A stretch of DNA of 54,836 nucleotides from an uncultured Porphyromonadaceae bacterium (GCA_947649495.1 CANSRU010000001.1:1-54836), one strand, 5' to 3'; shown: positions 26,603 to 34,432, counted from the first letter of the stretch. Notes: generated from the letters alone by a model not told the origin. Numbers and translations are program-made.

Positions 26603-27907
26603 ATGCGCAGGGAAGGACATATCATCGAGGAGATTGTGGCATACCCCAATATGTCGCAGTCATTCGATCAGGTGCTCCGCGGAACCGTCCGCAAACGGAG
26701 TCGCCAGGGCCGGTGGCTTCTCGCCCACCGCGAGGAGGTCATCGCTGAATTGTCCGCAAAAATCGCCGACGGTTCTTATTACATCGCCGGAGGCTACCGT
26801 GAGCGCACCATCGTCGAGGGTGGCAAGGAACGACACATTCAGATTCTGACGATGAAAGACCGCATAGCCTGTCACGCGATTATGGCTGTGGTCGACGCGC
26901 ACATCAAGCGTCGGTTCATCCGCACGACCGGAGCAAGCATCAAGGGGCGCGGCATGCACGACCTGAAGGCGTATATCGAGCGTGACATGAGGGATAATCC
27001 GGAGCAGACACGCTACTGCTATAAGTTCGACATCTCTAAGTTTTATGAGAGTGTTGACCAGCGGATGCTGATTGACTGCGTGCGCCGGGTGTTCAAGGAT
27101 GCCAAACTCATCGCAATCCTCGAGAGGTTCATCTGCATGATGCCGGAAGGAGTGAGCATAGGGCTGCGCTCTTCACAGGGGCTGTGCAATCTGCTGCTGT
27201 CGGTCCATCTCGATCATGTGCTGAAGGACAGGCTCGGTGTGAAATACTTCTACCGTTACTGCGATGACGGTGTGGTTCTCGCCGCCACGAAAGAGGAGCT
27301 TTGGAAAATCCGCGATGCCGTACACGAATGTGTGGAAGCTATCGGGCATACCATCAAGGCTAACGAGAGGGTGTTCCCCGTGACCGAGGGCATCGACTTC
27401 CTGGGATACGTCATCTATCCCGACCACGCGCTGCTGCGCAAGCGCATAAAAGTGAAATTCGCCCGGAAGATGGGCGAGGTCAAAAGCCGCAAGAGACGGC
27501 GTGTGCTGACCGCATCGTTCTACGGTATGGCCAAGCACGCCCAATGTAATAATCTATTCATTAAATTAACAGGCAAAGCAATGAAATCTTTTAAGGATTT
27601 GAATGTCGCTTACAAGCCCGATGACGGCAAGAAGCGATTCCCCGGTGCCGTAATAAGCATCCGGGAACTGGTAAACCTCCCCATCGAGGTCTACGACTTC
27701 GAGATGGGCGTAACAACCTCTCAAGGGCCCGACCGCTGCGTCGTGGCCATCAAGGTCAATGGAGAGCCGAAGAAGTTCTTCACTGACTCTAAGGAGATGA
27801 AAAACATTCTCCAACAGATCAAGGAACAGCCCGACGGCTTCCCATTCACAACAATACTGAAATCGGAATCTTTCGGGCAAGGTAAAACAAAGTACATCTT
27901 CACCTGA
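26603..27907 (+). CDS. DGR reverse transcriptase
   Basis: 434 residues. Copies the TR RNA into cDNA with errors at adenines. The palm shows motif 3 FDISKFY (Asp143), the DGR-specific SQ motif GLRSSQG (187-193) in place of the usual QG..SP, and the catalytic YCDD box at 219-222. A basic C-terminal part (about 285-330) fits RNA/DNA binding, and the last ~80 residues form an extra domain (ISIRELVNLPIEVYDFE onward). No Avd accessory gene is recognised next to it, unlike in many DGRs. The following gene starts 3 nt after the stop. Confidence 0.96.
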   Translation: MRREGHIIEEIVAYPNMSQSFDQVLRGTVRKRSRQGRWLLAHREEVIAELSAKIADGSYYIAGGYRERTIVEGGKERHIQILTMKDRIACHAIMAVVDAHIKRRFIRTTGASIKGRGMHDLKAYIERDMRDNPEQTRYCYKFDISKFYESVDQRMLIDCVRRVFKDAKLIAILERFICMMPEGVSIGLRSSQGLCNLLLSVHLDHVLKDRLGVKYFYRYCDDGVVLAATKEELWKIRDAVHECVEAIGHTIKANERVFPVTEGIDFLGYVIYPDHALLRKRIKVKFARKMGEVKSRKRRRVLTASFYGMAKHAQCNNLFIKLTGKAMKSFKDLNVAYKPDDGKKRFPGAVISIRELVNLPIEVYDFEMGVTTSQGPDRCVVAIKVNGEPKKFFTDSKEMKNILQQIKEQPDGFPFTTILKSESFGQGKTKYIFT

Positions 27908-27909
27908 CT

Positions 27910-28395
27910 ATGCAAAGAGTCCAAGGCAATCCGCAAGTGGCACTTTTAGAGTGCACCAATCCTGTCCGCAACCGATGGCGCGTCCGCTGGGATGTGACCA
28001 CCGACGCATACGGCATCACCTCCTATATGGAGCAACAGTTGAACCACCGCCCGACAGTCGATGAGATCAAGGCACTCATCAGCGGTTGGATCAGCGACCG
28101 CACGGCCGCCAGAATCCTCACCGGCTTTTCCTATGATGGTGTCCCGGTGTGGCTATCGGTCGAGAACCAGTCCAACTACCAACGCGCCTACACTCAGGCC
28201 AGCCTCGGTCTGCCCGGCGCGCTCCCGGTGACTTTCAAGTTCGGCACTGACGATGCGCCGGTATACCGCACTTTCGACACTCTGCCTGAGCTTGAGGCTT
28301 TCTACACCGCATATTCGGCACACATCCAAAATGTGCAGCAGGAAGGTTGGAAGGCTAAGGATAATATTGACTTGGGACTCTACAGCGTGGACTGA
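27910..28395 (+). CDS. DGR-linked tail-associated protein (DUF4376-like)
   Basis: 161 residues, with a conserved-looking LLECTNPVRNRWRVRWDV start, a DRTAARILTGFSYDGVPVWLSVENQSNY-type core (about 63-90) and a helical end. It resembles the DUF4376 type of tail-fibre-associated proteins found in phages. It begins 3 nt after the RT stop and is probably cotranscribed with it. A role in fibre assembly or as chaperone for the variable adhesin would be logical but is inference. Confidence 0.6.
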   Translation: MQRVQGNPQVALLECTNPVRNRWRVRWDVTTDAYGITSYMEQQLNHRPTVDEIKALISGWISDRTAARILTGFSYDGVPVWLSVENQSNYQRAYTQASLGLPGALPVTFKFGTDDAPVYRTFDTLPELEAFYTAYSAHIQNVQQEGWKAKDNIDLGLYSVD

Positions 28396-28432
28396 CCTGA
28401 GGCAGACCCTTCGGGGGAGGGTATAAAAAAAT

Positions 28433-28553
28433 GCCCCCGGCCTGTTAAATAGTCGTCTCACTTACTCTTTAACACAACCCGCGTAGGGAAGCTCGCCGGG
28501 GGCACAATGCCCTCTTCCGAGCTTCCCTACGCGGGTGTTTGAATAAGTGAGAC
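28433..28553 (+). ncRNA. Long hairpin/cruciform element with alternative pairing
   Basis: Arms 28477-28495 and 28518-28536 form a perfect 19-bp stem, and the outer arms GTCTCACTTA (28455-28464) and TAAGTGAGAC (28544-28553) add 10 more bp. The loop (28495-28503) is perfectly complementary to an upstream GCCCCCGGC (28433-28441), so a pseudoknot or two exclusive folds are possible. A weaker stem-loop followed by ATAAAAAAA (about 28407-28430) precedes it and may end the DGR transcript. It could act as a terminator/attenuator, a structured RNA or a DNA cruciform. Confidence 0.6.
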
Positions 28554-28580
28554 AGTGCAAATTTAGCAATTTTTTCGGAT

Positions 28581-28823
28581 ATGACCATATTTGAGATTCT
28601 GAAATTCAACCGGGAGCTGCTCAATCGGCTCCGAAATGCCGGCATCAGACTGGAGGATGCCGACTACATAGACCTTTTTGTTGACTTCAACGATATGGTC
28701 GGCAGGGGCGACAAGGTGTCATACGCCGTGGCCATACTCGCCGACCGCTACGACATAAGCGAGCGAAAGGTCTACAGCCTGGTGAAGCATTTTCAAAATG
28801 ACTGCAATCCCGGTGCAGTATGA
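28581..28823 (+). CDS. Small HTH-like protein
   Basis: 80 residues. The second half (VSYAVAILADRYDISERKVYSLVKHF) reads as a helix-turn-helix recognition unit similar in shape to Mor/C-type middle and late activators of Mu-like phages, though it is much shorter. It follows the long hairpin element by 28 nt. A similar ISERxxY helix occurs in the protein at 31450-31710. DNA binding is inferred; the target is unknown. Confidence 0.6.
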   Translation: MTIFEILKFNRELLNRLRNAGIRLEDADYIDLFVDFNDMVGRGDKVSYAVAILADRYDISERKVYSLVKHFQNDCNPGAV

Positions 28824-28861
28824 TTTGGTGTCGCCATGGTGTCCGGCATTCTCCGGCACTG

Positions 28862-28869
28862 TAACTTTG
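28862..28869 (+). promoter_or_regulatory. Candidate promoter -7 box before modification module
   Basis: TAACTTTG is a perfect TAnnTTTG box 23 bp upstream of the ATG at 28893. No TTTG is seen at the required distance upstream. A short stem CCGTA-CACTAA-TACGG (28871-28886) lies between it and the start codon. Confidence 0.35.
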
Positions 28870-28892
28870 CCGTACACTAATACGGCATCATT

Positions 28893-29531
28893 ATGAACAA
28901 GTATCATCAGATTCTCTCCAAGGTGCTTGACGAGGGCAGACACCAGTCGAACCGCAAGGGCGACATCATCTATCTTATCAACGAGCAGTTATCCCTCACC
29001 CCTTCCGACCTGCTCGATATTTTCGAGAGCCACGGCATAGCCCGCAAGAAGCTCCGCAGCGAACTGTCGCTCTTCATGAGCGGCGAGAGGCAGACGGAGA
29101 AGTATCGCGAGGCGGGCATCAACTGGTGGGATTATTGCGGCCCGGTACTGGTCAACTCCTACCCCACCTACTTTGAGAAACTCCCGCCGCTAATTGAGCG
29201 CATCAACCGGGAGAAACGCTCTTCAAAAAATTACGTCCTGTTCCTGGGCGCGACCGGCGCGGAGTCCAACCAGCAGCCCTGCCTCTCGCTCATTCAGTTT
29301 CAGATCGACAATGGCGAGCTGGTGCTGACCGCCTACCAGCGCAGCTCAGACGCCAACCTCGGACTCCCCGCCGACATCTACCATCTCTATCTCATTGCCC
29401 GGCAGATTGACCTGCCCCTGCGCTCCATCACACTCTTCCTCGGCAATGTCCACATATATTCCAACAACATCGACCGCACCCGGGCCCTGCTTGCCGGCGA
29501 CGACGGCGTTAAATTCGAGCTGAACGTATGA
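28893..29531 (+). CDS. Thymidylate synthase-fold enzyme, dCMP hydroxymethylase-like
   Basis: 212 residues, compact against about 264 for ThyA but colinear with it: an N-terminal KVLDEGRHQSNRKG with phosphate-binding Arg21, Glu57 in RSELSLFMSG, a WWDYCGPV region, nucleophile Cys130 (QQPCLSLIQF), a QRSSDANLGLPADI block and H187/Y189 in GNVHIYSNN. The residue equivalent to ThyA Asn177 is Asp161. In known enzymes this Asn-to-Asp change marks dCMP methylases/hydroxymethylases such as T4 gp42. Predicted reaction: folate-dependent (hydroxy)methylation of dCMP for modified phage DNA. The Arg pair from the partner subunit and the His after the catalytic Cys are not obvious. It overlaps the next gene by ATGA. 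Confidence 0.8.
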   Translation: MNKYHQILSKVLDEGRHQSNRKGDIIYLINEQLSLTPSDLLDIFESHGIARKKLRSELSLFMSGERQTEKYREAGINWWDYCGPVLVNSYPTYFEKLPPLIERINREKRSSKNYVLFLGATGAESNQQPCLSLIQFQIDNGELVLTAYQRSSDANLGLPADIYHLYLIARQIDLPLRSITLFLGNVHIYSNNIDRTRALLAGDDGVKFELNV

Positions 29532-30388
29532 GCCGCATGTATCTATCGGCGCCACTCCCTTTCGTGGGGCAGAAGCGCATGTTCGCCCGCCACTTTGCCG
29601 AGGTGGCACGCCAATACCCCGAGGACACAATATTCGTTGACCTTTTTGGTGGCAGCGGCCTGCTGTCGCACATAGCCAAGCACGTCCACCCGGGGGCAAG
29701 GGTGATTTATAATGATTTCGACAATTACCGGTTCCGCCTCCTGAATATCAGGCGGACCAATGCGCTGCTCGACCAGATCCGTCCAATCGCCTCGCGCTTC
29801 GGCCGCCATAAGGCCATCACAGGTGAGGCGCGCGAGGAAGTGTTCGCGCTGCTTGAGCAGGAGGAACGTGAACATGGCTACCTCGACTTCATCACACTGT
29901 CATCATCACTGTTGTTCTCGATGAAGTACAAGCTGAGCATCGACGGCATGCGCAAGGAGGCTCTATATAATAATGTGCGGAAAGCCCCCTACCCGGACTT
30001 CACCGACTACCTCGAGGGGCTTGAGATTGAGTCGTGCGACTACCGGGAACTGTTCGAGCGTTTCAAGGATGTGCCGGGAGTGGTGTTCCTGGTTGACCCG
30101 CCATATCTATCCACCGATGTCGGCACCTACCGCATGTACTGGAGACTCGCCGACTACCTCGATGTACTGTCAGTGCTGCCGGGACACAATTTCATCTACT
30201 TCACCTCGGAGAAGTCATCCATCACGGAGCTCTGTGAATGGATGGGCCGCAATCCCAACCTCGGCAATCCTTTCGAGAATTGCCTCCGGCGCGAGTTCAA
30301 TGCCACAATGAACTACTCGGCCAAATACACCGACATCATGCTTTACACCGACCCTTCCTCCTCAAATATCCTGCCGGACGCCGTGTGA
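29528..30388 (+). CDS. DNA adenine N6-methyltransferase, Dam/D12 class
   Basis: 286 residues. Transfers methyl from S-adenosylmethionine to adenine in DNA. Visible motifs: PFVGQKRMF (motif X, residues 10-18), VDLFGGSG (motif I, about 38-45) and DPPYLS (motif IV, about 190). No restriction endonuclease gene is adjacent, so it is a solitary phage methylase, probably protective. Coupling (ATGA) to the dCMP-hydroxymethylase-like gene suggests a DNA-modification module, in the functional place of Mu's mom operon. Confidence 0.9.
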   Translation: MSRMYLSAPLPFVGQKRMFARHFAEVARQYPEDTIFVDLFGGSGLLSHIAKHVHPGARVIYNDFDNYRFRLLNIRRTNALLDQIRPIASRFGRHKAITGEAREEVFALLEQEEREHGYLDFITLSSSLLFSMKYKLSIDGMRKEALYNNVRKAPYPDFTDYLEGLEIESCDYRELFERFKDVPGVVFLVDPPYLSTDVGTYRMYWRLADYLDVLSVLPGHNFIYFTSEKSSITELCEWMGRNPNLGNPFENCLRREFNATMNYSAKYTDIMLYTDPSSSNILPDAV

Positions 30389-30406
30389 GCCGCACACGCG
30401 CCCACT

Positions 30407-30466
30407 GTCGCAAAAGAGAGCCGCTACCCGATAAAGGTAACGGCTCTCTGCTTTTGTCGCGACACG
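30407..30466. terminator. Bidirectional terminator between convergent operons
   Basis: A hairpin with arms about 30416-30428 and 30436-30448 (one mismatch), flanked by CAAAAG on the left and CTTTTG on the right. It works in both directions between the rightward methyltransferase gene and the end of the leftward early operon. Confidence 0.8.
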
Positions 30467-30480
30467 GCGCGTTTATGGGG

Positions 30481-30897
30481 CTATTTGTCAAGACTACGTA
30501 TGCCGACACATGTGTAGGTCTCGATGTTCTCTACTATCTCCTCGTGGTTGTGGTTGGTGGCGGACGCGGCAAGGTCAAACTCACCGAATGTCCCACCCTC
30601 CATGTTAGCGAGTACCCGGTGGATTCTGTGCAACAGTTGGAACTGCTCCACGTTGCTCTCGGCAGTCCAATCGGTCACGACATGGAGATTGACAGTGACC
30701 GCACCACGATACTCCAGCCCATGCACAACGGGGTTCCACTGTATGGGAGCAAACTCTATGAACACTGCCGGACGCCCCCATGCGGTTTCCTGCTCGATGA
30801 ATTCCACATTGTGGTTCCAAAGATCGATGTGCTTGATCATGGGAATGTCACTGAGATGCCTTTTAATGGCATTATATAATTCTTCTCTTACTGTCAT
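30481..30897 (-). CDS. Tail terminator / gp37-DUF1834-like protein
   Basis: 138 residues, an alpha/beta protein starting MTVREELYNAIKRHL and containing RPAVFIEFAPIQW. Size, pattern and position beside a virion-morphogenesis gene match Mu gp37-like (DUF1834) or tail terminator proteins that cap the tail tube. It is the last gene of the early leftward operon, a structural gene outside the late operons. ATG overlaps the preceding stop by 4 nt. Confidence 0.65.
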   Translation of the reverse strand: MTVREELYNAIKRHLSDIPMIKHIDLWNHNVEFIEQETAWGRPAVFIEFAPIQWNPVVHGLEYRGAVTVNLHVVTDWTAESNVEQFQLLHRIHRVLANMEGGTFGEFDLAASATNHNHEEIVENIETYTCVGIRSLDK

Positions 30898-31457
30898 TTA
30901 ATGTTGAAATCTATGTCGTTGATATAGTCTGTGAGGTTTTCCTCGATGATTTCCCGGACTGCGGCCTCGACCTCCGGCGATGTGCCGAGGAATTGCCGCT
31001 TGGGAATTTTGATTGTGGCCCCGACCTTCATGAGCGCCATCGCCTTCCAGAAATCAGCCTCCGTGCCGAGCTGACGGTTGCGTTTGTCGTTACGCATGGA
31101 GCCGTCTTTTTTTCGGCCGAAGGAGCCGGTGGCCGAATAATATTTGTACCAGAAGAAGCGTTTCATCTTGGCGGTGACCTTTATCGCGCCTCCCTCGTTG
31201 TGAATGGCGGCATAGGGTTCTGTCGTGTAGAAGGTGATGCTGTTGTCGGTGGTCCGGCTCGTGATGCTCTGCCGGAGTCGACCGGAATCCACCAGGATAT
31301 GGCCACCCGGGCGTGTGGGACTTTTGCGACGCGCCCAGGCCTGCGTGAAGAATGCCTGGCGCTCGAAGTTCTCGTCAAACTCCTCGCCGAGCTCCACCTG
31401 AATGTCCTTGAGGATGCGCCGGAATACTGTCTTTACCTGACTGTCAATGTCACTCAT
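30894..31457 (-). CDS. Phage virion morphogenesis protein (tail completion, Mu gpG-like)
   Basis: 187 residues from the ATG at 31457 (MSDIDSQV). The pattern LVDSGRLRQSIT...YAAIHNEGGAI is typical of the phage virion morphogenesis/tail completion family, which joins tails to heads. The C-terminus contains the family-like FLGTSPEVEAAVREII. The frame is open to 31535, but the start at 31457 gives an 8-nt overlap with the preceding gene and avoids a long overlap. Confidence 0.82.
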   Translation of the reverse strand: MSDIDSQVKTVFRRILKDIQVELGEEFDENFERQAFFTQAWARRKSPTRPGGHILVDSGRLRQSITSRTTDNSITFYTTEPYAAIHNEGGAIKVTAKMKRFFWYKYYSATGSFGRKKDGSMRNDKRNRQLGTEADFWKAMALMKVGATIKIPKRQFLGTSPEVEAAVREIIEENLTDYINDIDFNIK

Positions 31458-31710
31458 TTTCGTTGTCTTTTGGCGGGTCTTCATCGGCAAAGTCAAAAAG
31501 GCTTGGCACGTTCGACGCCACGACCGGGTTTTCAAGCCCTGCCGTGGCGTTCATTATGTTATAGAAGGTGCGCTCGCTGATGAAATAAACCGGATATATG
31601 TACCTGCGCCATATCTCCCGGTTTGACAACCCGCTTCTTGCGTGCTGGTCATATATCCGGTTTATGCCCTCGACGCGCTTCCTGTATGACATGCCGCGCG
31701 TTTTTGCCAT
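31450..31710 (-). CDS. Small HTH-like protein (Mor-like candidate)
   Basis: 86 residues, a basic N-terminal half with SNREIWRRYIYPVYFISERTFY (residues about 28-49) readable as a helix-turn-helix, then an acidic tail. It sits between early DNA-metabolism genes and the tail-completion genes. Middle/late activators (Mor, C) of Mu-like phages occupy comparable positions. The ISERTFY helix resembles the ISERKVY of the protein at 28581. Regulatory function is inference. Confidence 0.55.
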   Translation of the reverse strand: MAKTRGMSYRKRVEGINRIYDQHARSGLSNREIWRRYIYPVYFISERTFYNIMNATAGLENPVVASNVPSLFDFADEDPPKDNENE

Positions 31711-31719
31711 TGCTTCAGA

Positions 31720-31911
31720 TCATCGTTTATGGGTTCTTGGTTTATATGGTCTGATGTCAAGGACGGTCTCGCTGCTCACAGTCACGCGGCCGCTCCCCTC
31801 GCACTGGAGGCAGGTGTGAAACTCGCCTCCCTCATCTCCTGCCACCCTGCCGGTGCCTTTGCAGACGCGGCAGATGGCGATTTTCGGTGGATGCACTATC
31901 TCTCTTTTCAT
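31720..31911 (-). CDS. Small zinc-knuckle protein (DnaJ-type CxxCxGxG)
   Basis: 63 residues with two DnaJ-like knuckles, CRVCKGTGRV and CLQCEGSGRV, which together form one four-cysteine zinc site. Such tiny proteins are frequent in phage early regions and may bind nucleic acids or partner proteins. A second protein of the same kind lies at 33328-33546. Confidence 0.75.
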   Translation of the reverse strand: MKREIVHPPKIAICRVCKGTGRVAGDEGGEFHTCLQCEGSGRVTVSSETVLDIRPYKPRTHKR

Positions 31912-31923
31912 GGCTCGATGATT

Positions 31924-32577
31924 TCAGTCCACTGCGGTCATGTCAAGAGGTATGTATCGCCACGCGCCTTTCTCGTCCTTGTATTCGGCGCGGATGTAGC
32001 GCTTGGTGACGGTGGGCTGGTAGCTTTCCTCGATGATCTTCACTCCCTCGATGAAACGTTCGTCGCCGCTGTCATCGGCCATCTTGCGGAGCTGGAGCAC
32101 CTTGCTCGCCTTGATGTTGCCCTGACCGTCTCGGCTCAGCAGCCGAAGCACGGCGTTGACAAGGGCCCGAGAGTTGTCATCTTTGGCGAGGCTCTCGATG
32201 TATTTTTTCACCATCGCTATGCCGTCCTCGACCGTGTCGCGGTAGCCGTCGATGCAGTTGACCCCGAGGGTCAGACGCAGGGTGCTGTCGGAGGTGGTGA
32301 ACGTGTGGCTGCGCTGGTCGTCCCTTGTGAGTCCGAGTATCTCGGATTTCATCTTCAGCACGGCATCGAAGTTGCCGAAGATCGTATCCTTGACCGTCTT
32401 GAGAGCCTCGCTCATCTCCCGGAGCTGGGGAATGGCGGTGCGAATCTCGTCATCGACCATGTTCGCATACTCGCCGCGCTGGCGCTTGCGCTCCTCCGCG
32501 GCTCTTTTCTTTTCGTCCTCGGCTTTCCATGCCTCGTAACGCTTCCGCTCTTCAGCGGTCATTGTAACTTGTTCCAT
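31924..32577 (-). CDS. DUF3164-like early phage protein
   Basis: 217 residues: a highly charged N-terminal helix (residues 1-40), a middle part with MKSEILGLTRDDQRSHTFT, and a C-terminal RDGQGNIKASKVLQLRKMAD followed by FIEGVKIIEESYQP. This pattern matches DUF3164, a family nearly confined to Mu-like phages and encoded in the early region. Molecular function is unknown; cotranscription with gp16-like and transposition genes supports a role in replication or its control. Confidence 0.78.
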   Translation of the reverse strand: MEQVTMTAEERKRYEAWKAEDEKKRAAEERKRQRGEYANMVDDEIRTAIPQLREMSEALKTVKDTIFGNFDAVLKMKSEILGLTRDDQRSHTFTTSDSTLRLTLGVNCIDGYRDTVEDGIAMVKKYIESLAKDDNSRALVNAVLRLLSRDGQGNIKASKVLQLRKMADDSGDERFIEGVKIIEESYQPTVTKRYIRAEYKDEKGAWRYIPLDMTAVD

Positions 32578-32614
32578 ACTTTTACTTTTTATGGGGTTGT
32601 TGTTATGTGGGTTG

Positions 32615-33115
32615 TCAGTTTAGGTCGGGCCGTTGACTGCCGATGTCGATGAGGGTAATCTGAGGCTTTGCTTTCTGCCTGGCAGCCTCGGCTTCTCGAG
32701 CCGCTCTTTTCTCGGCAGCGATGGTGAATCCTCCCTTGCTGTCGATGGCGCGGAGCTTGCGCCGGAGCTGCGGATGCTCATCCGCCGTTATCCGGGCGAA
32801 TTCCTTTCCGGCGATACGCGGGTCAAGGCAGAATCTGTTGATCCGGTTCCAGTCGGTGGTATCGATGCCGGCCTTCTGCATCAGCTTGAGGGTGGCACTG
32901 CGCTCTTTGCGGAGTTCCTCCTTGTACCGGCTCTGCCCCTCGAGGGACTCGCAGCAACGGTCATATTCCTGCCGGGTCATCTCCCGGAGGCTGTCGGTGC
33001 GTCCGTTGGTGAACTGCGACACCATCTGGCGCTTGAAGTCGTCCCGGTCGCCGATGCCGCTCAGCTTGCGGATAGCGGTGTAGAACCGCCCGAAGTTAGT
33101 CACTTGCTGTGCCAT
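32615..33115 (-). CDS. GemA/gp16-like regulatory protein
   Basis: 166 residues, helical, with TDWNRINRFCLDPRIAGKEFARIT (about 106-129) and HPQLRRKLRAI, as in the DUF1018/GemA-gp16 family of Mu-like phages. In Mu, GemA influences host gene expression and DNA relaxation. A basic Ala-rich C-terminal helix follows. The start overlaps the preceding gene by 20 nt. Confidence 0.75.
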   Translation of the reverse strand: MAQQVTNFGRFYTAIRKLSGIGDRDDFKRQMVSQFTNGRTDSLREMTRQEYDRCCESLEGQSRYKEELRKERSATLKLMQKAGIDTTDWNRINRFCLDPRIAGKEFARITADEHPQLRRKLRAIDSKGGFTIAAEKRAAREAEAARQKAKPQITLIDIGSQRPDLN

Positions 33116-33326
33116 AGTCGGGTTCTATTACTTGGAATCCTCTCATTTTGAGAATGCGCGCCATCAATGATGTTGATGGAAGATACTCGAATACACCAAG
33201 CGGATACCTTTCCACATACCCGGCCACTGCTTCTTCGGAAGCGTAGTCTATGTTCTCGTTGATGAACCGGGTCTTTTCAGTGCGCCCTAATTGTCGGAAC
33301 ACTTTTTCTAATTCTCTATTTGCCAT
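33096..33326 (-). CDS. Small early protein, unknown
   Basis: 76 residues, mostly helical (RELEKVFRQLGRTEKTRF...), no Cys, no membrane segment and no recognised motif. It is tightly packed in the early operon: one base follows the zinc-knuckle stop upstream, and it overlaps the gp16-like gene by 20 nt downstream. Not recognised. Confidence 0.65.
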   Translation of the reverse strand: MANRELEKVFRQLGRTEKTRFINENIDYASEEAVAGYVERYPLGVFEYLPSTSLMARILKMRGFQVIEPDYGTASD

Positions 33327-33327
33327 A

Positions 33328-33546
33328 CTAATTTTCGTTATTGGGTTTCCAGTCTATTGTCACCAGCGCAATCACTTCGCCGGTCCCCTGACAGTCGGGG
33401 CAAGGCTCCGTTTCCGGCTCCTGTTGGTTGGTATGGAACCACCCGCGCCCGTTACAATAGGGGCAGACCATCGGGCGGGTGCAGAATGCCTCCTTGCGGA
33501 TTCTGCCGCTTGGTTCCAGGATCAATATTTCTTTTCTCTGGCTCAT
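33328..33546 (-). CDS. Small zinc-knuckle protein (DnaJ-type)
   Basis: 72 residues with CPYCNGRGWF and CPDCQGTGEV, a four-cysteine zinc knuckle like that at 31720-31911. The N-terminal part (EILILEPSGRIRKEAFCTRP) adds a strand-rich segment. One base separates its start from the ATPase stop upstream. Function unknown; likely an adapter or nucleic-acid-binding protein. Confidence 0.75.
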   Translation of the reverse strand: MSQRKEILILEPSGRIRKEAFCTRPMVCPYCNGRGWFHTNQQEPETEPCPDCQGTGEVIALVTIDWKPNNEN

Positions 33547-33547
33547 G

Positions 33548-34174
33548 TCACACCGGGTTGTTTGTTGTTTTCAAAATTCCTTCTTCCCACACAGGGTAAT
33601 AGACTCCGGCCTCGGGGGTAAATCGGCCCTGGCAGTATGCCTTGTAACCTGCGACCCTTACCTTCACGCCGGCGTAATACTTGAGGCGTTTGGCGGGCTT
33701 GCCCATCGGCTGTCCTTTGTCCTCCTGGCTGATGAAGATGAAGCATTTCCGAGGGAAGCGTTCTATCAGGGCTATGGTCTCGGGGTATTCCCACTCGGCT
33801 TTCTGAAAGCTGTCGATGATGATGAACTTCGGACTCTTGGCCCGGCGCAGTCTCTCGGTCAGCTCCTCGATGGTGTCGGTGGTGGCGATGCGGAAACGTC
33901 TCTGGACGTCTTTCACCCTGAACCGAGCGAGACGCTGCTGAAACGACTGGCTAACGCCTTCCTCGTAGCTCATGTAGAGCGTCGTGCCGTATTCGCAGAG
34001 CTTCTTCGCAAGCTGCATCACGAAACTGCTCTTGCCGGCGGCAGAGGGGCCGTGGATGAGCCATGTGGCGTTTATCTCCGGGTGACCGAAGGCACGGGCC
34101 CATTCGCCGTCCCACTGGAGGGTGGCGTAGGTCTTGGCAAGCACCTCTTTCGGACTGTACGCTCTTTTTGGCAT
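33548..34174 (-). CDS. RecA-like/AAA ATPase, phage early
   Basis: 208 residues, a single P-loop domain: Walker A GPSAAGKSS (42-50), a TTLYMSYEEG strand-turn (about 64-73), Walker B KFIIIDS (about 114-120) and a sensor-like CFIFISQEDKGQP. This RecA/DnaB-like core lacks extra domains. It may act in recombination, as a replisome loader or partner for MuB, but the role is not determined. It is encoded within the transposition operon, two small genes after MuB. Confidence 0.8.
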   Translation of the reverse strand: MPKRAYSPKEVLAKTYATLQWDGEWARAFGHPEINATWLIHGPSAAGKSSFVMQLAKKLCEYGTTLYMSYEEGVSQSFQQRLARFRVKDVQRRFRIATTDTIEELTERLRRAKSPKFIIIDSFQKAEWEYPETIALIERFPRKCFIFISQEDKGQPMGKPAKRLKYYAGVKVRVAGYKAYCQGRFTPEAGVYYPVWEEGILKTTNNPV

Positions 34175-34176
34175 GG

Positions 34177-34425
34177 TTATTCATCTTTAAGTGGTTTCGC
34201 TTGCAAGGCAGTCACTAACAGTTCTGCGGCATTCACCGCTGCTATAGCTGCCGCTGCAAGTTGTTCTTTTCCGTCACAAGGAAGCCGGATACTGTTCTCC
34301 AGTATCAGAGGATAGATTTCCTTGGCTATCTCATAGCGGCGCTGCTCCCAATCAATCTCGCCGCTCTGGAGTCGGCGTCCCATGCGGATCACTGTCTCCA
34401 TATATTGTTTTTCAATCACTGTCAT
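34177..34425 (-). CDS. Small helical early protein, unknown
   Basis: 82 residues, helical, with an Ala-rich second half (EQLAAAAIAAVNAAELLVTAL). No known motif. It lies two bases before the ATPase gene in the transposition operon, so it is probably cotranslated with it. Not recognised. Confidence 0.62.
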   Translation of the reverse strand: MTVIEKQYMETVIRMGRRLQSGEIDWEQRRYEIAKEIYPLILENSIRLPCDGKEQLAAAAIAAVNAAELLVTALQAKPLKDE

Positions 34426-34432
34426 ATTCTTC

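Noticed and set aside
29528-30388. Restriction-modification system
   Set aside because: No endonuclease gene is adjacent; the methyltransferase is solitary and coupled to the dCMP-modifying enzyme.
31729-32652. 307-codon plus-strand frame opposite the DUF3164-like gene
   Set aside because: Antisense shadow; composition and context favour the minus-strand genes.
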